This document shows, one piece after another, positions 8,715 through 17,800 of a stretch of DNA of 64,000 nucleotides. The stretch is from Bacillota bacterium. Its GTDB lineage: Bacteria > Bacillota > Clostridia > Oscillospirales > Acutalibacteraceae. Position 1 is the stretch's first letter. Each line of letters opens with the position of its first letter. The stretch covers positions 186,001 to 250,000 of the forward strand of contig JAETSA010000002.1 in NCBI GenBank assembly GCA_021769885.1. Direction: 5' to 3'. The notes beneath the pieces are model-generated. The model did not search any database, had not been told where the DNA came from, and saw only the letters and a program-made list of their open reading frames with translations. The translations under genes and the position numbers were made by a program.

Positions 8715-10958
8715 TCATCCGTATTTTGATTTTATTACTTTAACTGTTACGCTTTTGTGTGCCGCAACCCGAACGCTTTGGAAATCCAGCATAAAGGTTT
8801 CGGAGAGCGGCTCTTTTCGCTGTGCCTCGTTTTCCGCAAAGATGCGATAGACTGCATCGTGCGCAGTCGGGTTTTCGAGCGTCAGCACCCCGTCTTGTAC
8901 ACGGCTTTTCACGTGGTCTAAATCAAAGGTAAAGCCCGTATCCGCGTTCACATAAACTGCGGGGAGCTCAAAATAGGTGAGCATGGCGGAAACCTCGCAC
9001 CAACACGAGCCGCCCGGCAGTTCGCCGACATTCGCTTTGCCCTCCCAATCGGAAAGGTTACAGCGCTCCCCCATTCTGCCCGAGGCATTGCAGAGGATGC
9101 TATAAGGCTTTTTTGTAAGCTTCGCGAGGATGCCGCCCGCTTTGTGCGCCTTTATAAGGAGCTTTGCCCACGCTGTATTCAGCTTTTTCTGTAAGTGCAC
9201 ATTTTTTTCGCTCCACACATAACTGCAATACATTGGATTTTCGGGCGTGCTGATGAACTGCGTAATGTTGTGGCCGATATCACGGCAAAGCTCCAAATAA
9301 CGTATATCGCCCGTGGCACGGAACAGTCGGAAGAGCGAAGCACCCGAAAGCGTGCAAATGCCCGGCGCAGCATGCTTGTTTTGCACGCTCGCCCAAACCG
9401 CACCCGTGGTCGCAATGCCGCGCTTATACCACTGCGTGTCTTTATCATAGGCATAGTCATAGGACACGCACCAGCTGGAGCAAAGCGAGGCGGTATCGGC
9501 GGCAAGACGCAGCCATTTTTCATCCGTTGTCACAGAATACAGGGCAACAAAGCTTTCGAGCATCCCGAATGCCGATTCACTGTCGGGGCATGCCAAGATT
9601 TCCCCCGGTCCGCCGTTTGTAAAGCCACGGCGTACATATTCGTCATAATACTTCTGCGCGATTTCGCAGGCGTAGTCAAGATATTTTTTCTCATCATAAT
9701 ACACACTGCACAGCGCAAGACCTGCGGGCGTGATTGCCGCAGAGGCTGTAAGGGGCACAAACGGCTCCATTTTATCCATATAAATAAACTGCGAAAGCTC
9801 GCCGTTTTTCTCGTAATAGTTTAAGAACGCGTCGGCAAGCTTTTGAACGCCTCCGCGCCATTTTTCGGGGACTGCTTCCCCCTTTTCCCGTAAGCACAAA
9901 AGCTGTTTTGCGAGGAAATAGAGCGCGTCGCCGTTCTTGCGGCTCATAACGATATTCGTGTTATTCACATCGGTGAAGCAATCCCCATATGCCTTACCGT
10001 CGCAAAACAGGCCGTATAAAAAGCCCGATGGGTGCTGCAATCTGTCAAACACAAAATCGAGCGTTTTTCGGCTTTTTTGCACGCTTTCCGCATTGCCGAT
10101 GAAAAGCGCGGGCAAGGTGTTCATCGTGCCGCCGACCCAGCCTGTTTGCCACTGACGGGTGACGGATTCGCCCGTTGCCTCGGAGGATTTGTAAAAGCCG
10201 ATATCCTCAACCCAATTTCTTTGATTATATTTTTCTTCGAGCAAATCAAACGCATAAGACCACGGAACGCCGTTCGGAAGCGTATGTACGAGGGATGCAC
10301 GCACGCGGTTTTTAAAAAATACATTTAAAAATTCTGTTTCGCTTTTGCAAGGAAACGCAAATTCTTCAAACGCAAACGTGAGCGTATCCCCTTTTTTAAA
10401 ATCGACACCTCGGTCATCCGACGGTGCTTTGGTTGTGCACATTGCATATTTCACAGATTCGCGCACGCACGGCGCAGAAATCGAGAAATACAGCTTCCCG
10501 CTGTCCAAATCCTCGGAAACCGTAAGACCGAAATTGCCCGCCTCGTTTTTCTGTTTCCAAAAGAGCAGGAAGCCGCGCTTTTCACACTCGGAATAAACAC
10601 CTGCACACGGCGTTGCAAGGTCGCCTGTGTTCAGCTGTGCCCTGCTGGTTCCGTCCGAAGAAAGTCTTGGGACATCGGTGATGACCGCGCCCTTTTTGCA
10701 CATTTCCAAATCTTCCCTCGTATACATCGGCGCATACGCCCGCTCCACACTGTAAAAGCGGTTGCCGTTATAGAGTGCCGCAGGGGCGAAAATATAATCG
10801 CCGCGTGTATGTCCGTCAAACGCAAACTGCACGCTGATGCCCGCCTGCTTTACTGCGCGCTTTGCGGTAAAAACAATTTCCGTTTCGGTAAAGCCATCCT
10901 TTTTCCTACGTGAAAGCCGAGTCAGCGCAAAATCCTCGCCCTGTGTTTTCTCTTCCAA
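8715..10958 (-). CDS. Putative six-hairpin glycosidase-like protein; start codon uncertain
   Basis: The 747-aa reading from TTG at 10958 has a beta-rich N-part (to about 215) and then an alpha-helical region with repeats typical of (alpha/alpha)6 barrels (WQTGWVGGTMNTLPALF, SGFLYGLFCDG, NGDALYFLAKQLL, TASAAITPAGLALCSVYYD, GGPGEILACPDSESAFGML). I cannot assign a CAZy family. The start is odd: TTG 10958 has no ribosome site, while the same open frame continues upstream to codon ATA at 11022-11024, which has GAGGGGAG four bases before it. The residues between (KTSFFVNHYKQAKLISRSAF) look like real protein. An original ATG may have mutated to ATA. It is second in the operon, 19 bases after the LacI stop if the ATA is used. 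Confidence 0.65.
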   Translation of the reverse strand: MEEKTQGEDFALTRLSRRKKDGFTETEIVFTAKRAVKQAGISVQFAFDGHTRGDYIFAPAALYNGNRFYSVERAYAPMYTREDLEMCKKGAVITDVPRLSSDGTSRAQLNTGDLATPCAGVYSECEKRGFLLFWKQKNEAGNFGLTVSEDLDSGKLYFSISAPCVRESVKYAMCTTKAPSDDRGVDFKKGDTLTFAFEEFAFPCKSETEFLNVFFKNRVRASLVHTLPNGVPWSYAFDLLEEKYNQRNWVEDIGFYKSSEATGESVTRQWQTGWVGGTMNTLPALFIGNAESVQKSRKTLDFVFDRLQHPSGFLYGLFCDGKAYGDCFTDVNNTNIVMSRKNGDALYFLAKQLLCLREKGEAVPEKWRGGVQKLADAFLNYYEKNGELSQFIYMDKMEPFVPLTASAAITPAGLALCSVYYDEKKYLDYACEIAQKYYDEYVRRGFTNGGPGEILACPDSESAFGMLESFVALYSVTTDEKWLRLAADTASLCSSWCVSYDYAYDKDTQWYKRGIATTGAVWASVQNKHAAPGICTLSGASLFRLFRATGDIRYLELCRDIGHNITQFISTPENPMYCSYVWSEKNVHLQKKLNTAWAKLLIKAHKAGGILAKLTKKPYSILCNASGRMGERCNLSDWEGKANVGELPGGSCWCEVSAMLTYFELPAVYVNADTGFTFDLDHVKSRVQDGVLTLENPTAHDAVYRIFAENEAQRKEPLSETFMLDFQSVRVAAHKSVTVKVIKSKYG

Positions 10959-11042
10959 TGGAAACGCACTGCGTGAAATCAGCTTTGCTTGCTTGTAATG
11001 ATTGACAAAAAATGAAGTTTTTATGGTACTCCCCTCTTTCCG

Positions 11043-12056
11043 TTAAATCGATTGATCCACTTTAATGGAAAGCTCGGAATAAATATCGCCGCCGAGCGGC
11101 TGCTGCAAAACTGCATTTTCAGCAATGGCTTTCACTGCCCGATAGCCCTGCTCATAGGGCTGCTGGCAAATCGTTGCCGAAATTTTGCCGTCCCGCAGTG
11201 CGGCGCGGACAACCGGGGTATCGTCAAAGGTGCAGACGGTAATCTTGCCCTTATGCTCACCGAGCGCACGCAGGGTTCCGTTTACGCCGCCCGCAGTGAT
11301 ATAAACAAAGTCCGTTTCGGGGTACTGCCGCAAAGCTTTTTTCATAGCACTGTAGGCCACTTCGTCATCATCCAAATTTTCGGAAACACCCAAAAGCCGA
11401 ACATCGGGATACGCCTGCTTGAGAACGCTTTCGATACCCTCAATTCTCTGTGCGTGCCCCTTATGGTGCACACTGCCGGTGACAATGAATAAATTCGCCC
11501 TGCCGCCTGAGAGCAGACCGACCAGACGCCCCGCAATCCTGCCGCTTTTTAAATAATCACAGCCGATATAAATGGCATTTTGCATCGACATAAGCTTCCC
11601 CGTCAGCATAACAACCTGCACGCCGTTTTCGGTAAGGCTGCGCAGCTTTTCCTCCACTCTCTCATCGGCAATCGGTGTCACGATAAGCCCGCCGATGTCC
11701 TCGGGAAGCGCATCTAAAAGGGCGAGAAGCCGCTCGGGCGCGTAACCCTTAAACTCCGTCAGTTCAAGGCTTATGCCGTAATCGGAATACGCGGACTGCG
11801 CGGCAAAAAGCCCCTTCTTCACAGCGGCAAAAAACGGATTCCCAATACTGTTTAAAATCACGGGAACCGTGAGGGATTTGCCCGCGTGCACAAGTGCTTT
11901 GCCAATCAGATTCGGCGTGTAATTATATTCCTTCGCAAGCGCCAAAATGCGCGCTTTGGTTTCAGTGCTGATGTCGGGGCGGTTTTTGAGTGCTCTGTCT
12001 ACAGTGCCTCGGCTTACGCCTGCCAGCTCTGCAAGCTCTTTCGCTGTAATGGACAT
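11043..12056 (-). CDS. LacI-family transcriptional regulator
   Basis: LacI regulators bind palindromic operators as dimers and let go, or bind, on sensing a sugar. The 337-aa protein has the N-terminal HTH and hinge helix (residues 3-50, TAKELAELAGVSRGTVDRAL) and a periplasmic-binding-protein-like sensor domain of the Peripla_BP_4 type (VPVILNSIGNPFF onwards; CDYLKSGRIAGRL; FDDTPVVRAALRDGKISATI). It is the first gene of a leftward operon with the glycosidase genes 8715-10958, 6515-8656 and 5267-6511, so it most likely controls that operon and itself. The start follows AGGGAGG. Palindromes in its own leader (12091-12104, 12117-12132) are the likely binding sites. The inducer cannot be read from sequence; the neighbouring enzymes suggest a galactose or hexosamine derivative. 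Confidence 0.92.
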   Translation of the reverse strand: MSITAKELAELAGVSRGTVDRALKNRPDISTETKARILALAKEYNYTPNLIGKALVHAGKSLTVPVILNSIGNPFFAAVKKGLFAAQSAYSDYGISLELTEFKGYAPERLLALLDALPEDIGGLIVTPIADERVEEKLRSLTENGVQVVMLTGKLMSMQNAIYIGCDYLKSGRIAGRLVGLLSGGRANLFIVTGSVHHKGHAQRIEGIESVLKQAYPDVRLLGVSENLDDDEVAYSAMKKALRQYPETDFVYITAGGVNGTLRALGEHKGKITVCTFDDTPVVRAALRDGKISATICQQPYEQGYRAVKAIAENAVLQQPLGGDIYSELSIKVDQSI

Positions 12057-12090
12057 AACTTACCCTCCCTTGTTTTTCAATGGAATCTAT

Positions 12091-12104
12091 GATACAATTG
12101 TTTC
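12091..12104. promoter_or_regulatory. Candidate LacI-type operator
   Basis: GATACAATTGTTTC is a 14-base near-perfect palindrome (one mismatched pair); symmetry extends to 12089-12106. It lies in the leader between the strong lacI promoter and its start codon, a usual place for autoregulation. Confidence 0.6.
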
Positions 12105-12116
12105 GTTACAAATCTT

Positions 12117-12132
12117 CCGTGCACGAGCACGG
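12117..12132. promoter_or_regulatory. Second inverted repeat in the lacI leader
   Basis: CCGTGC-ACGA-GCACGG lies at or just past the expected transcription start of the lacI operon. It could be a second operator or an RNA hairpin at the 5' end. Confidence 0.5.
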
Positions 12133-12141
12133 TATGTGCAT

Positions 12142-12170
12142 ATTATATAGTTTGTTCTATAATTTGTCAA
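12142..12170 (-). promoter_or_regulatory. Consensus promoter of the LacI-led sugar operon
   Basis: TTGACA (12165-12170), 17-base spacer, TATAAT (12142-12147) on the minus strand: a perfect sigma-A match. Such a strong promoter implies tight repression. Confidence 0.85.
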
Positions 12171-12198
12171 GAAAAGTATCGCAATAGTATGAACGAAA

Positions 12199-13767
12199 AT
12201 GCAAAACAGCTTCACAGAAAAAAAGGGGCTTGCGCTTGCCGAAAAAATGACGGTACGTGAGCAGATTGCCCAACTCAAGCACGCTTCAAAAGGCGTGAAA
12301 AGGCTCGGAATTTTGCCGTATAATTGGTGGAACGAGTGTCTGCACGGCGTTGCCCGCGCAGGCACTGCAACCGTTTTTCCGCAGGCAATCTGTATGGCGG
12401 CAACCTTCAGCGAAGAGCTGATTTACAAAACTGCCCGCATCATCTCAGAGGAAGCGCGCAAAATACAACAGCAGTCAGAAAAATGGCGACTACGGAATTT
12501 ACAAGGGACTTACGATGTGGTCACCCAACATCAATATTTTCAGAGATCCCCGTTGGGGTCGCGGTCATGAAACCTACGGCGAAGACCCCTATCTGACCGG
12601 ACTTTTGGGCGTTGCGTTTATCAAGGGCCTGCAGGGTGATGACCCTACCTAGCCAGGCGGCGCGAATTTGAACCCGCCTAAAACGGCGACCTTTTGCCGA
12701 TTTTCGGCTTATCGCTCTCGGTTGGCGAAAGCCAATCGTCGTGCTCTGCACCAAAAATCGGCGAAAATCTCATCCGTTTTAGGTCGCAGAGTTTTGCGGG
12801 AATAGATTTTTCCCTGAACAAGGAAAAAGCACAGCAATCCTGTCGGAATGCGAGCATTTTTGACGCCGTGCAGGGGGAAATATATCCTGCAAAACCGGGT
12901 TAAAATTTGCGCCGTCTGGCTATATACAAACTGCCGCCTGCGCCAAGCACTTCGCTGTGCACAGCGGGCCTGAGGCGAGCCGTCATTCGTTTGACGCAAC
13001 CGTGTCCAAAAAGGATATGTTTGAAACCTATCTCCCCGCCTTTAAAAAAGCTGTCGTCGACGGCAAGGTCTGCGGCGTGATGGGCGCCTATAACCGCGTG
13101 AACGGTGAAGCCTGCTGTGCCTCCGAAACGCTTATACAAAAGCTTCTGCGCGGTGCTTGGGGATTTGACGGATATTTCGTTTCCGACTGCGGCGCACTGT
13201 GTGACCTCGTAATGCACCATCACCTCGCCTCAAACCCGATTCAGGGCGCGGCACTTGCTTTAAATGCGGGCTGTACGCTGGAATGCGGAAAGATGTTTAA
13301 ATTTTTTGCCGCTTTCCTATCTTCTTCGGAAGGTCAGCCGAGAAACACTACGCGATTCGGCGGCAAGCCTTTTGGCAATTCGAAGCAGTCTCGGTATGTT
13401 CGCCGAGGACTGCCCTTATGACAAGATTTCTCCCACGCAAAACGCGACGGCAGAGCACGAAGCCTTTGCCGTAACCATGGCGGAAAAGGGTCTTGTTCTG
13501 CTGGAAAACCACGGTGCCCTCCCCCTAAAAAGGGATTCGGGAAACATCCTCGTGGTTGGCTATAATGCCGAAAACGACCTTGCCTATCTCGGAAACTATT
13601 TCGGCGACCCGACAAGCTTTCTGAAAATTCCGCAGGCCATAAGAGAAATACAGCCGCACACCGATTACGCGCAGGGCTATTCCTACAAGGCTTCGGAAAA
13701 TGTGCGCTTACAGAATGAGGCTTTGGAAAAGGCGAAAAATGCCCGCTGTAACAAAAATATATATTAA
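12199..13767 (+). pseudogene. Broken GH3 beta-glycosidase (beta-glucosidase/xylosidase type)
   Basis: Successive frames spell out a GH3 enzyme: YNWWNECLHGVARAG near 12320, then [20 protein letters not shown] (12515-12575), then AKHFAVHSGPE and GVMGAYNRVNGEACCAS (12940-13125), FVSDCGAL with the GH3 nucleophile aspartate, then LGMFAEDCPYDKI and VLLENHGALPL. It is broken four ways: a frameshift near 12454-12460 consistent with loss of one GC unit; a 269-bp MITE at 12652-12920; a second frameshift near 13320-13335; and loss of the C-terminal half, since the frame ends at 13767 after about 430 codons of a normal 700 or so. No signal peptide was present. It is divergent from the LacI operon and was probably once under the same control. 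Confidence 0.93.
12652..12920. mobile_element. 269-bp MITE with TA target duplication inside the GH3 pseudogene
   Basis: The ends are inverted repeats about 26 bases long: reading inward and including the TA, TAGCCAGGCGGCGCGAATTT on the left and TAGCCAGACGGCGCAAATTT on the right (18 of these 20 match). TA is duplicated at 12650-12651 and 12921-12922. Removing the element and one TA restores an open frame reading GDDPTYIQTAACAKH, as expected for GH3. It has no credible gene; internal inverted repeats (CCTAAAACGG and CCGTTTTAGG) are present. TA duplication points to mobilisation by an IS630/Tc1-mariner-type transposase elsewhere in the genome. Confidence 0.9.
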
Positions 13768-13802
13768 ACACAAAAGAAAAACGGATTCCTGCAAGTTATT
13801 TA

Positions 13803-13831
13803 TTGCTATTTTAAACGCGATACTGTAGAAT
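13803..13831 (+). promoter_or_regulatory. Promoter of the ABC exporter genes
   Basis: TTGCTA (13803-13808), 17-base spacer, TAGAAT (13826-13831), 35 bases before the start codon. Confidence 0.65.
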
Positions 13832-13865
13832 AAAATACAGAAAATCTTTTCAGGGAGTGTTGCAG

Positions 13866-14780
13866 ATGAAAAATGTGATTGAAATACAGCATCTTTCCAA
13901 AAGCTTCGGCGATATCCACGCCGTGCAAGATTTAAGCTTCCGCGTGAAAGAGGGCGAGCTGTTTGCCTTTCTCGGCATTAACGGTGCGGGAAAAAGCACG
14001 ACCATCTCCATTCTGTGCGGTCAACTGCCGAAAGACAGCGGCACAGTGACCATCGACGGTGCAGATTTGGACCGCAACATCGACACAGTGAAACAAAATC
14101 TGGGCGTTGTGTTCCAAAATTCTGTGCTCGATAAAGCACTCAGCGTACGTGACAATTTGAAAAGCCGTGCCGCACTGTACGGCATTACAGGTGCGGCTTT
14201 CGAAGCGCGGTTGCAGGAGCTGGCGGTGCTTTTGGATTTCAGTGACCTATTAAAACGAACCGTCGGGAAGCTTTCGGGCGGTCAGCGCCGCAGAATTGAC
14301 ATTGCACGTGCACTATTGCACAGTCCGAAAATTCTGATATTAGATGAACCCACCACGGGACTTGACCCGCAAACCCGAAAGCTGCTTTGGGATGCGGTCA
14401 CCCAGCTTCGAACCGAAAAACGTATGACTGTGTTTTTAACGACGCATTATATGGAAGAAGCGGCGGACGCAGATTATGTTATCATTCTCGACAGCGGCAA
14501 AATCGCGGCGGAAGGCACGCCCATACAACTGAAAAACGCATATACAGGAGATTTCATCACCCTTTACGGTGCAGATGCAACACAGGTACAATCACTCGGT
14601 GTGCCGTATGAAGCCCTACACGATGCCTGCCGTTTGGCGATTCCCGATACACAGACGGCAACCCGCCTGATTACGGCACATCCCGAGCTGTTTACGGATT
14701 ATGAAATCGTCAAAGGCAAAATGGACGATGTCTTTCTTGCCGTAACCGGTAAAAATCTAATGGGAGGGATTGAGGAATGA
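13866..14780 (+). CDS. ABC transporter ATP-binding protein (ABC-2 / drug-exporter type)
   Basis: This subunit hydrolyses ATP to drive export through the permease encoded next to it. The 304-aa protein has Walker A GINGAGKST (about 36-44), the Q-loop in VVFQNS, signature LSGGQ, Walker B ILILDEPTTGLDP and the H-loop TTHYMEE, followed by the roughly 80-residue C-terminal extension usual in DrrA/CcmA-like exporters. The start at 13866 has GGGAG eight bases upstream; a GTG at 13857 overlaps that site and is less likely. The stop overlaps the permease start as ATGA, so the pair is translationally coupled. Cargo is unknown: drugs, peptides or lipids are all handled by this group. Confidence 0.92.
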   Translation: MKNVIEIQHLSKSFGDIHAVQDLSFRVKEGELFAFLGINGAGKSTTISILCGQLPKDSGTVTIDGADLDRNIDTVKQNLGVVFQNSVLDKALSVRDNLKSRAALYGITGAAFEARLQELAVLLDFSDLLKRTVGKLSGGQRRRIDIARALLHSPKILILDEPTTGLDPQTRKLLWDAVTQLRTEKRMTVFLTTHYMEEAADADYVIILDSGKIAAEGTPIQLKNAYTGDFITLYGADATQVQSLGVPYEALHDACRLAIPDTQTATRLITAHPELFTDYEIVKGKMDDVFLAVTGKNLMGGIEE

Positions 14781-15667
14781 AATCGCTGAATGCACTGATT
14801 TTGCGCAATATAAAACTGTTTTTCAAAGACCGTGGGCTTTTCTTTTCGGCTTTGATTACACCGCTGATTCTGTTGGTACTGTACGCCACATTTCTCGGCA
14901 ACACCTATCGCAGCAGCTTCCTGAGCGCACTGCCCGAAGGATTTACGGTTTCTGACGATTTAATCAACGGATTGGTCGGCGGGCAGTTGATCTCCTCTCT
15001 ATTGGCGGTCTGCTGTGTAACGGTCGCTTTCTGCTCCAATATGCTGATGGTACAGGATAAAGTCACAGGTGCACGGCAGGATTTGACGGTTACGCCCGTG
15101 AAGCGCTCGGTTTTGGCGCTCGGATATTACATCGCTACCGCCGTTTCCACGCTGATTATTTTTCTGATTACGGCGTGTGCAGGATTTTTGTACCTCGCAA
15201 AAGTGGGTTGGTATCTTTCCGTAACGGATATTCTTTTGATTTTTGCAGATGTTTTTTTGTTGGTGCTGTTCGGTACGGCGCTTTCAAGCATTATCAACGT
15301 ATTTTTGACGACGCAAGGACAAATGTCTGCGGTTGGCACACTGGTCAGCGCAGGCTACGGCTTCCTTTGCGGCGCATATATGCCGATTTCCAATTTCAGC
15401 GACGGATTACAGAAGGTTCTTTCCTTTTTGCCCGGAACATACGGCACTTCGCTTTTGCGCAATCACGCAATGCGCGGCGTATTCGCGGAAATGGCGGACA
15501 GCGGTTTTCCCGCAGAAGTTGTGGAAGGGATAAAAGACAGCTTAGACTGCAATCTGTATTTCTTTGACCATACGGTGGAACTCGGCACGATGTACTGCAT
15601 TCTCAGCGGTGCGGCGGTTGCGGTGATTGTCGCGTATGTATTGATTTGCAAGTGGAAACGAACCTGA
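14777..15667 (+). CDS. ABC-2 type transporter permease
   Basis: This 296-aa membrane protein forms the channel partner of the ATPase encoded directly upstream (4-base overlap). Six hydrophobic segments can be seen at roughly 22-42, 73-95, 115-137, 148-170, 180-205 and 270-290, with a soluble loop after the first and another before the last. The ABC-2 core motif region is recognisable as LVSAGYGFLCGAYMPISNFSDGLQKVLSFLPGTYG. Length and topology are normal for the family. The substrate is not predictable from sequence. Confidence 0.9.
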   Translation: MKSLNALILRNIKLFFKDRGLFFSALITPLILLVLYATFLGNTYRSSFLSALPEGFTVSDDLINGLVGGQLISSLLAVCCVTVAFCSNMLMVQDKVTGARQDLTVTPVKRSVLALGYYIATAVSTLIIFLITACAGFLYLAKVGWYLSVTDILLIFADVFLLVLFGTALSSIINVFLTTQGQMSAVGTLVSAGYGFLCGAYMPISNFSDGLQKVLSFLPGTYGTSLLRNHAMRGVFAEMADSGFPAEVVEGIKDSLDCNLYFFDHTVELGTMYCILSGAAVAVIVAYVLICKWKRT

Positions 15668-15696
15668 CACGCAATTCTGAAAAAGGAGCAATACGA

Positions 15697-15903
15697 ATGC
15701 CAAAATATGCGGCACTTTGGGAACATATTTCCCGACAGAACACGGCGCATTTACAACTGCATTTTGCAGAAATTGAACAAATTCTCGGCTTTCCGATAGA
15801 CCACTCCTTTTTGACCTATAAAAAGGAATTGACGGCATACGGTTGGCAGGTCAGCAAAATCTCAATGAAAAATCAAACCGTAGATTTTGAAAGACTGCCG
15901 TAA
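15697..15903 (+). CDS. Small conserved protein, DUF7662-like
   Basis: A 68-aa protein with the pattern Y-x-x-LWEHI near the start, FAEIEQILGFPIDHS in the middle and a final beta segment QTVDFERLP, which I recognise as a small conserved clostridial family of unknown function. AGGAG lies before the ATG at 15697. It follows the permease stop after 29 bases and is probably in the same transcript, though a functional link to export is not implied. There is no membrane segment or signal peptide. Confidence 0.65.
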   Translation: MPKYAALWEHISRQNTAHLQLHFAEIEQILGFPIDHSFLTYKKELTAYGWQVSKISMKNQTVDFERLP

Positions 15904-15959
15904 ACAGCGGTAACCGCACAGCATAGTAAAGAATCTCACACAGCACACAGTAATTACAC

Positions 15960-16390
15960 AGACGGTAGGGCGGGAGCTTGCTCCCGCCGTTTATTTTTGC
16001 AGATGTCGACGGGCGGGCGATTCGTGAAGTGCCCCTACGGGCGTAGTGACGACCTTTGTGTCGTTCCGTTAGGGTTGCGCGAAATCCGACCGAGCTCGGG
16101 CGGATGAGGGTGCGGGTGTCCAGTGGACACCTCTAAGCGAAGCTTAGAAGCACCGACCGAGCCGGCAGGCGAGAACGGTGCCCCTACGGGTTCGGTTCAC
16201 CGTTTGGTTTATTCAGATTTTTACACTTGCTCGGGCGGGCGTGGAAACCCGCCCCTACAGGACTGCGGTTCACCGTTGGGGTTGTGCAAAAATTGACTGT
16301 GCTTGGGTCGTCGTGGACGCCGACCCCTACGGGGTTGCGTTTTGCCGTTGGGTTTATGCAGATTTTTGCGGGTGAGGCGTCCCTACTGAA
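15960..16390. repeat. Modular hairpin repeat region B
   Basis: Non-coding, between the convergent DUF7662-like gene and tuf. It contains hairpin units such as GGGCGGGAGCTTGCTCCCGCC (first twenty bases from 15965), GGGCGTGGAAACCCGCCC near 16236 and GTCGTCGTGGACGCCGAC near 16307, with linkers CGGTTCACCGTT and GGTTGTGCA. Nested inside one host hairpin is cassette 2 (16110-16174), which recurs in region F with different but still complementary hairpin arms. Confidence 0.8.
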
Positions 16391-16423
16391 TAGAATGTGT
16401 CCCTACAAAAATAGAACGCAATA

Positions 16424-16466
16424 CGAAAAATCCCCGAATCTATGCATACACATAGATTCGGGGATT
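16424..16466 (-). terminator. Intrinsic terminator of tuf
   Basis: Perfect 16-pair stem (16429-16444 with 16451-16466), 6-base loop, then a T run on the minus strand. It closes the str operon. Confidence 0.95.
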
Positions 16467-16499
16467 CTAAATTACTTTGTCAATCAGACAGGGATGTTA

Positions 16500-17702
16500 T
16501 TAGTCAGAAACCGCAACAACAACGCCTGAACCAACTGTACGGCCGCCTTCACGAATAGCGAAGCGAAGACCCTCTTCGATAGCAATCGGGGTAATCAATT
16601 CAACATTCATTTCGACGTTGTCGCCGGGCATGCACATTTCAGTGCCTTCGGGAAGGTTGATAACACCTGTAACGTCGGTGGTTCTGAAATAGAACTGCGG
16701 ACGATAGTTGTTGAAGAACGGAGTATGACGGCCGCCTTCATCTTTATTCAGGACGTAAACCTGACCCTTGAACTTGGTGTAGGGATGAATGGAACCGGGT
16801 TTGGAAAGAACCTGACCGCGTTCCACTTCAGTTCTCTGAATACCGCGAAGAAGAGCGCCGATGTTGTCGCCTGCTTCAGCATAATCCAAAGTCTTTCTGA
16901 ACATTTCGATACCGGTAACAACGGTCTTTTTCTTCTCGTCGGTCAAACCAACGATTTCAACTTCCTCACCTGTCTTGAGCTGACCGCGTTCCACACGACC
17001 GGTAACAACAGTACCACGGCCGGAGATGGTCATAACGTCTTCGATAGGCATAAGGAACGGCTGATCCGCTTTACGGTCGGGAGTCGGGATGTAGCTGTCA
17101 ACAGCATCCATCAAATCCCAAATCGGCTTGAGTTCGGGAGCGTTTATATCGCCGCCGGTGTACTCAAGAGCTTTCAGAGCAGAACCGGTGATGATCGGTG
17201 TGTCGTCGCCGGGGAAACCATACTCGGAAAGAGTTTCGCGAACTTCCATCTCAACGAGTTCAAGAAGCTCAGCATCGTCAACCTGGTCAGCTTTGTTCAG
17301 GAAAACAATGATGTAGGGCACGCCTACCTGACGAGCAAGAAGAAGATGCTCTTTGGTCTGTGCCATCGGGCCGTCGGTAGCAGCGATAACAAGAATCGCG
17401 CCGTCCATCTGTGCAGCACCGGTGATCATGTTCTTGATATAGTCCGCGTGGCCGGGGCAGTCAACGTGTGCATAGTGGCGAGTATCGGTTTCGTACTCAA
17501 CGTGTGCAGTGTTGATTGTGATGCCGCGCTCTCTCTCTTCGGGAGCCTTGTCGATCATATCATATGCTTCGAACTTTGCATAGCCCTTCATTGCGAGGGT
17601 CTTGGTGATCGCAGCGGTGAGTGTGGTCTTACCATGGTCAACGTGGCCGATGGTACCAATGTTCACGTGGGGTTTGCTACGGTTAAATTTTTCCTTTGCC
17701 AT
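16500..17702 (-). CDS. tuf: Elongation factor Tu
   Basis: EF-Tu delivers aminoacyl-tRNA to the ribosome with GTP hydrolysis. The 400-aa protein is full length with G1 GHVDHGKTT (residues 19-27), the switch sequence RGITI, G3 DCPGHADY, G4 NKAD and the C-terminal barrels ending in [12 protein letters not shown] strong AAGGAGG precedes the ATG. It is the last gene of the leftward str group and also has its own promoter in the 98-bp gap after fusA, so it can be made in excess over EF-G. Confidence 0.99.
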   Translation of the reverse strand: MAKEKFNRSKPHVNIGTIGHVDHGKTTLTAAITKTLAMKGYAKFEAYDMIDKAPEERERGITINTAHVEYETDTRHYAHVDCPGHADYIKNMITGAAQMDGAILVIAATDGPMAQTKEHLLLARQVGVPYIIVFLNKADQVDDAELLELVEMEVRETLSEYGFPGDDTPIITGSALKALEYTGGDINAPELKPIWDLMDAVDSYIPTPDRKADQPFLMPIEDVMTISGRGTVVTGRVERGQLKTGEEVEIVGLTDEKKKTVVTGIEMFRKTLDYAEAGDNIGALLRGIQRTEVERGQVLSKPGSIHPYTKFKGQVYVLNKDEGGRHTPFFNNYRPQFYFRTTDVTGVINLPEGTEMCMPGDNVEMNVELITPIAIEEGLRFAIREGGRTVGSGVVVAVSD

Positions 17703-17756
17703 TGGAATTTTCCTCCTTTTATAAGCGCAATTTTTAACAAAATGCTATGTGCTTGT

Positions 17757-17785
17757 ATTTTACCAATAAAATAGCAAAATTTCAA
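17757..17785 (-). promoter_or_regulatory. Internal promoter of tuf
   Basis: TTGAAA (17780-17785), 17-base spacer, TAAAAT (17757-17762) on the minus strand in the fusA-tuf gap. Confidence 0.65.
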
Positions 17786-17800
17786 GTCTTTTTCAAAAAA

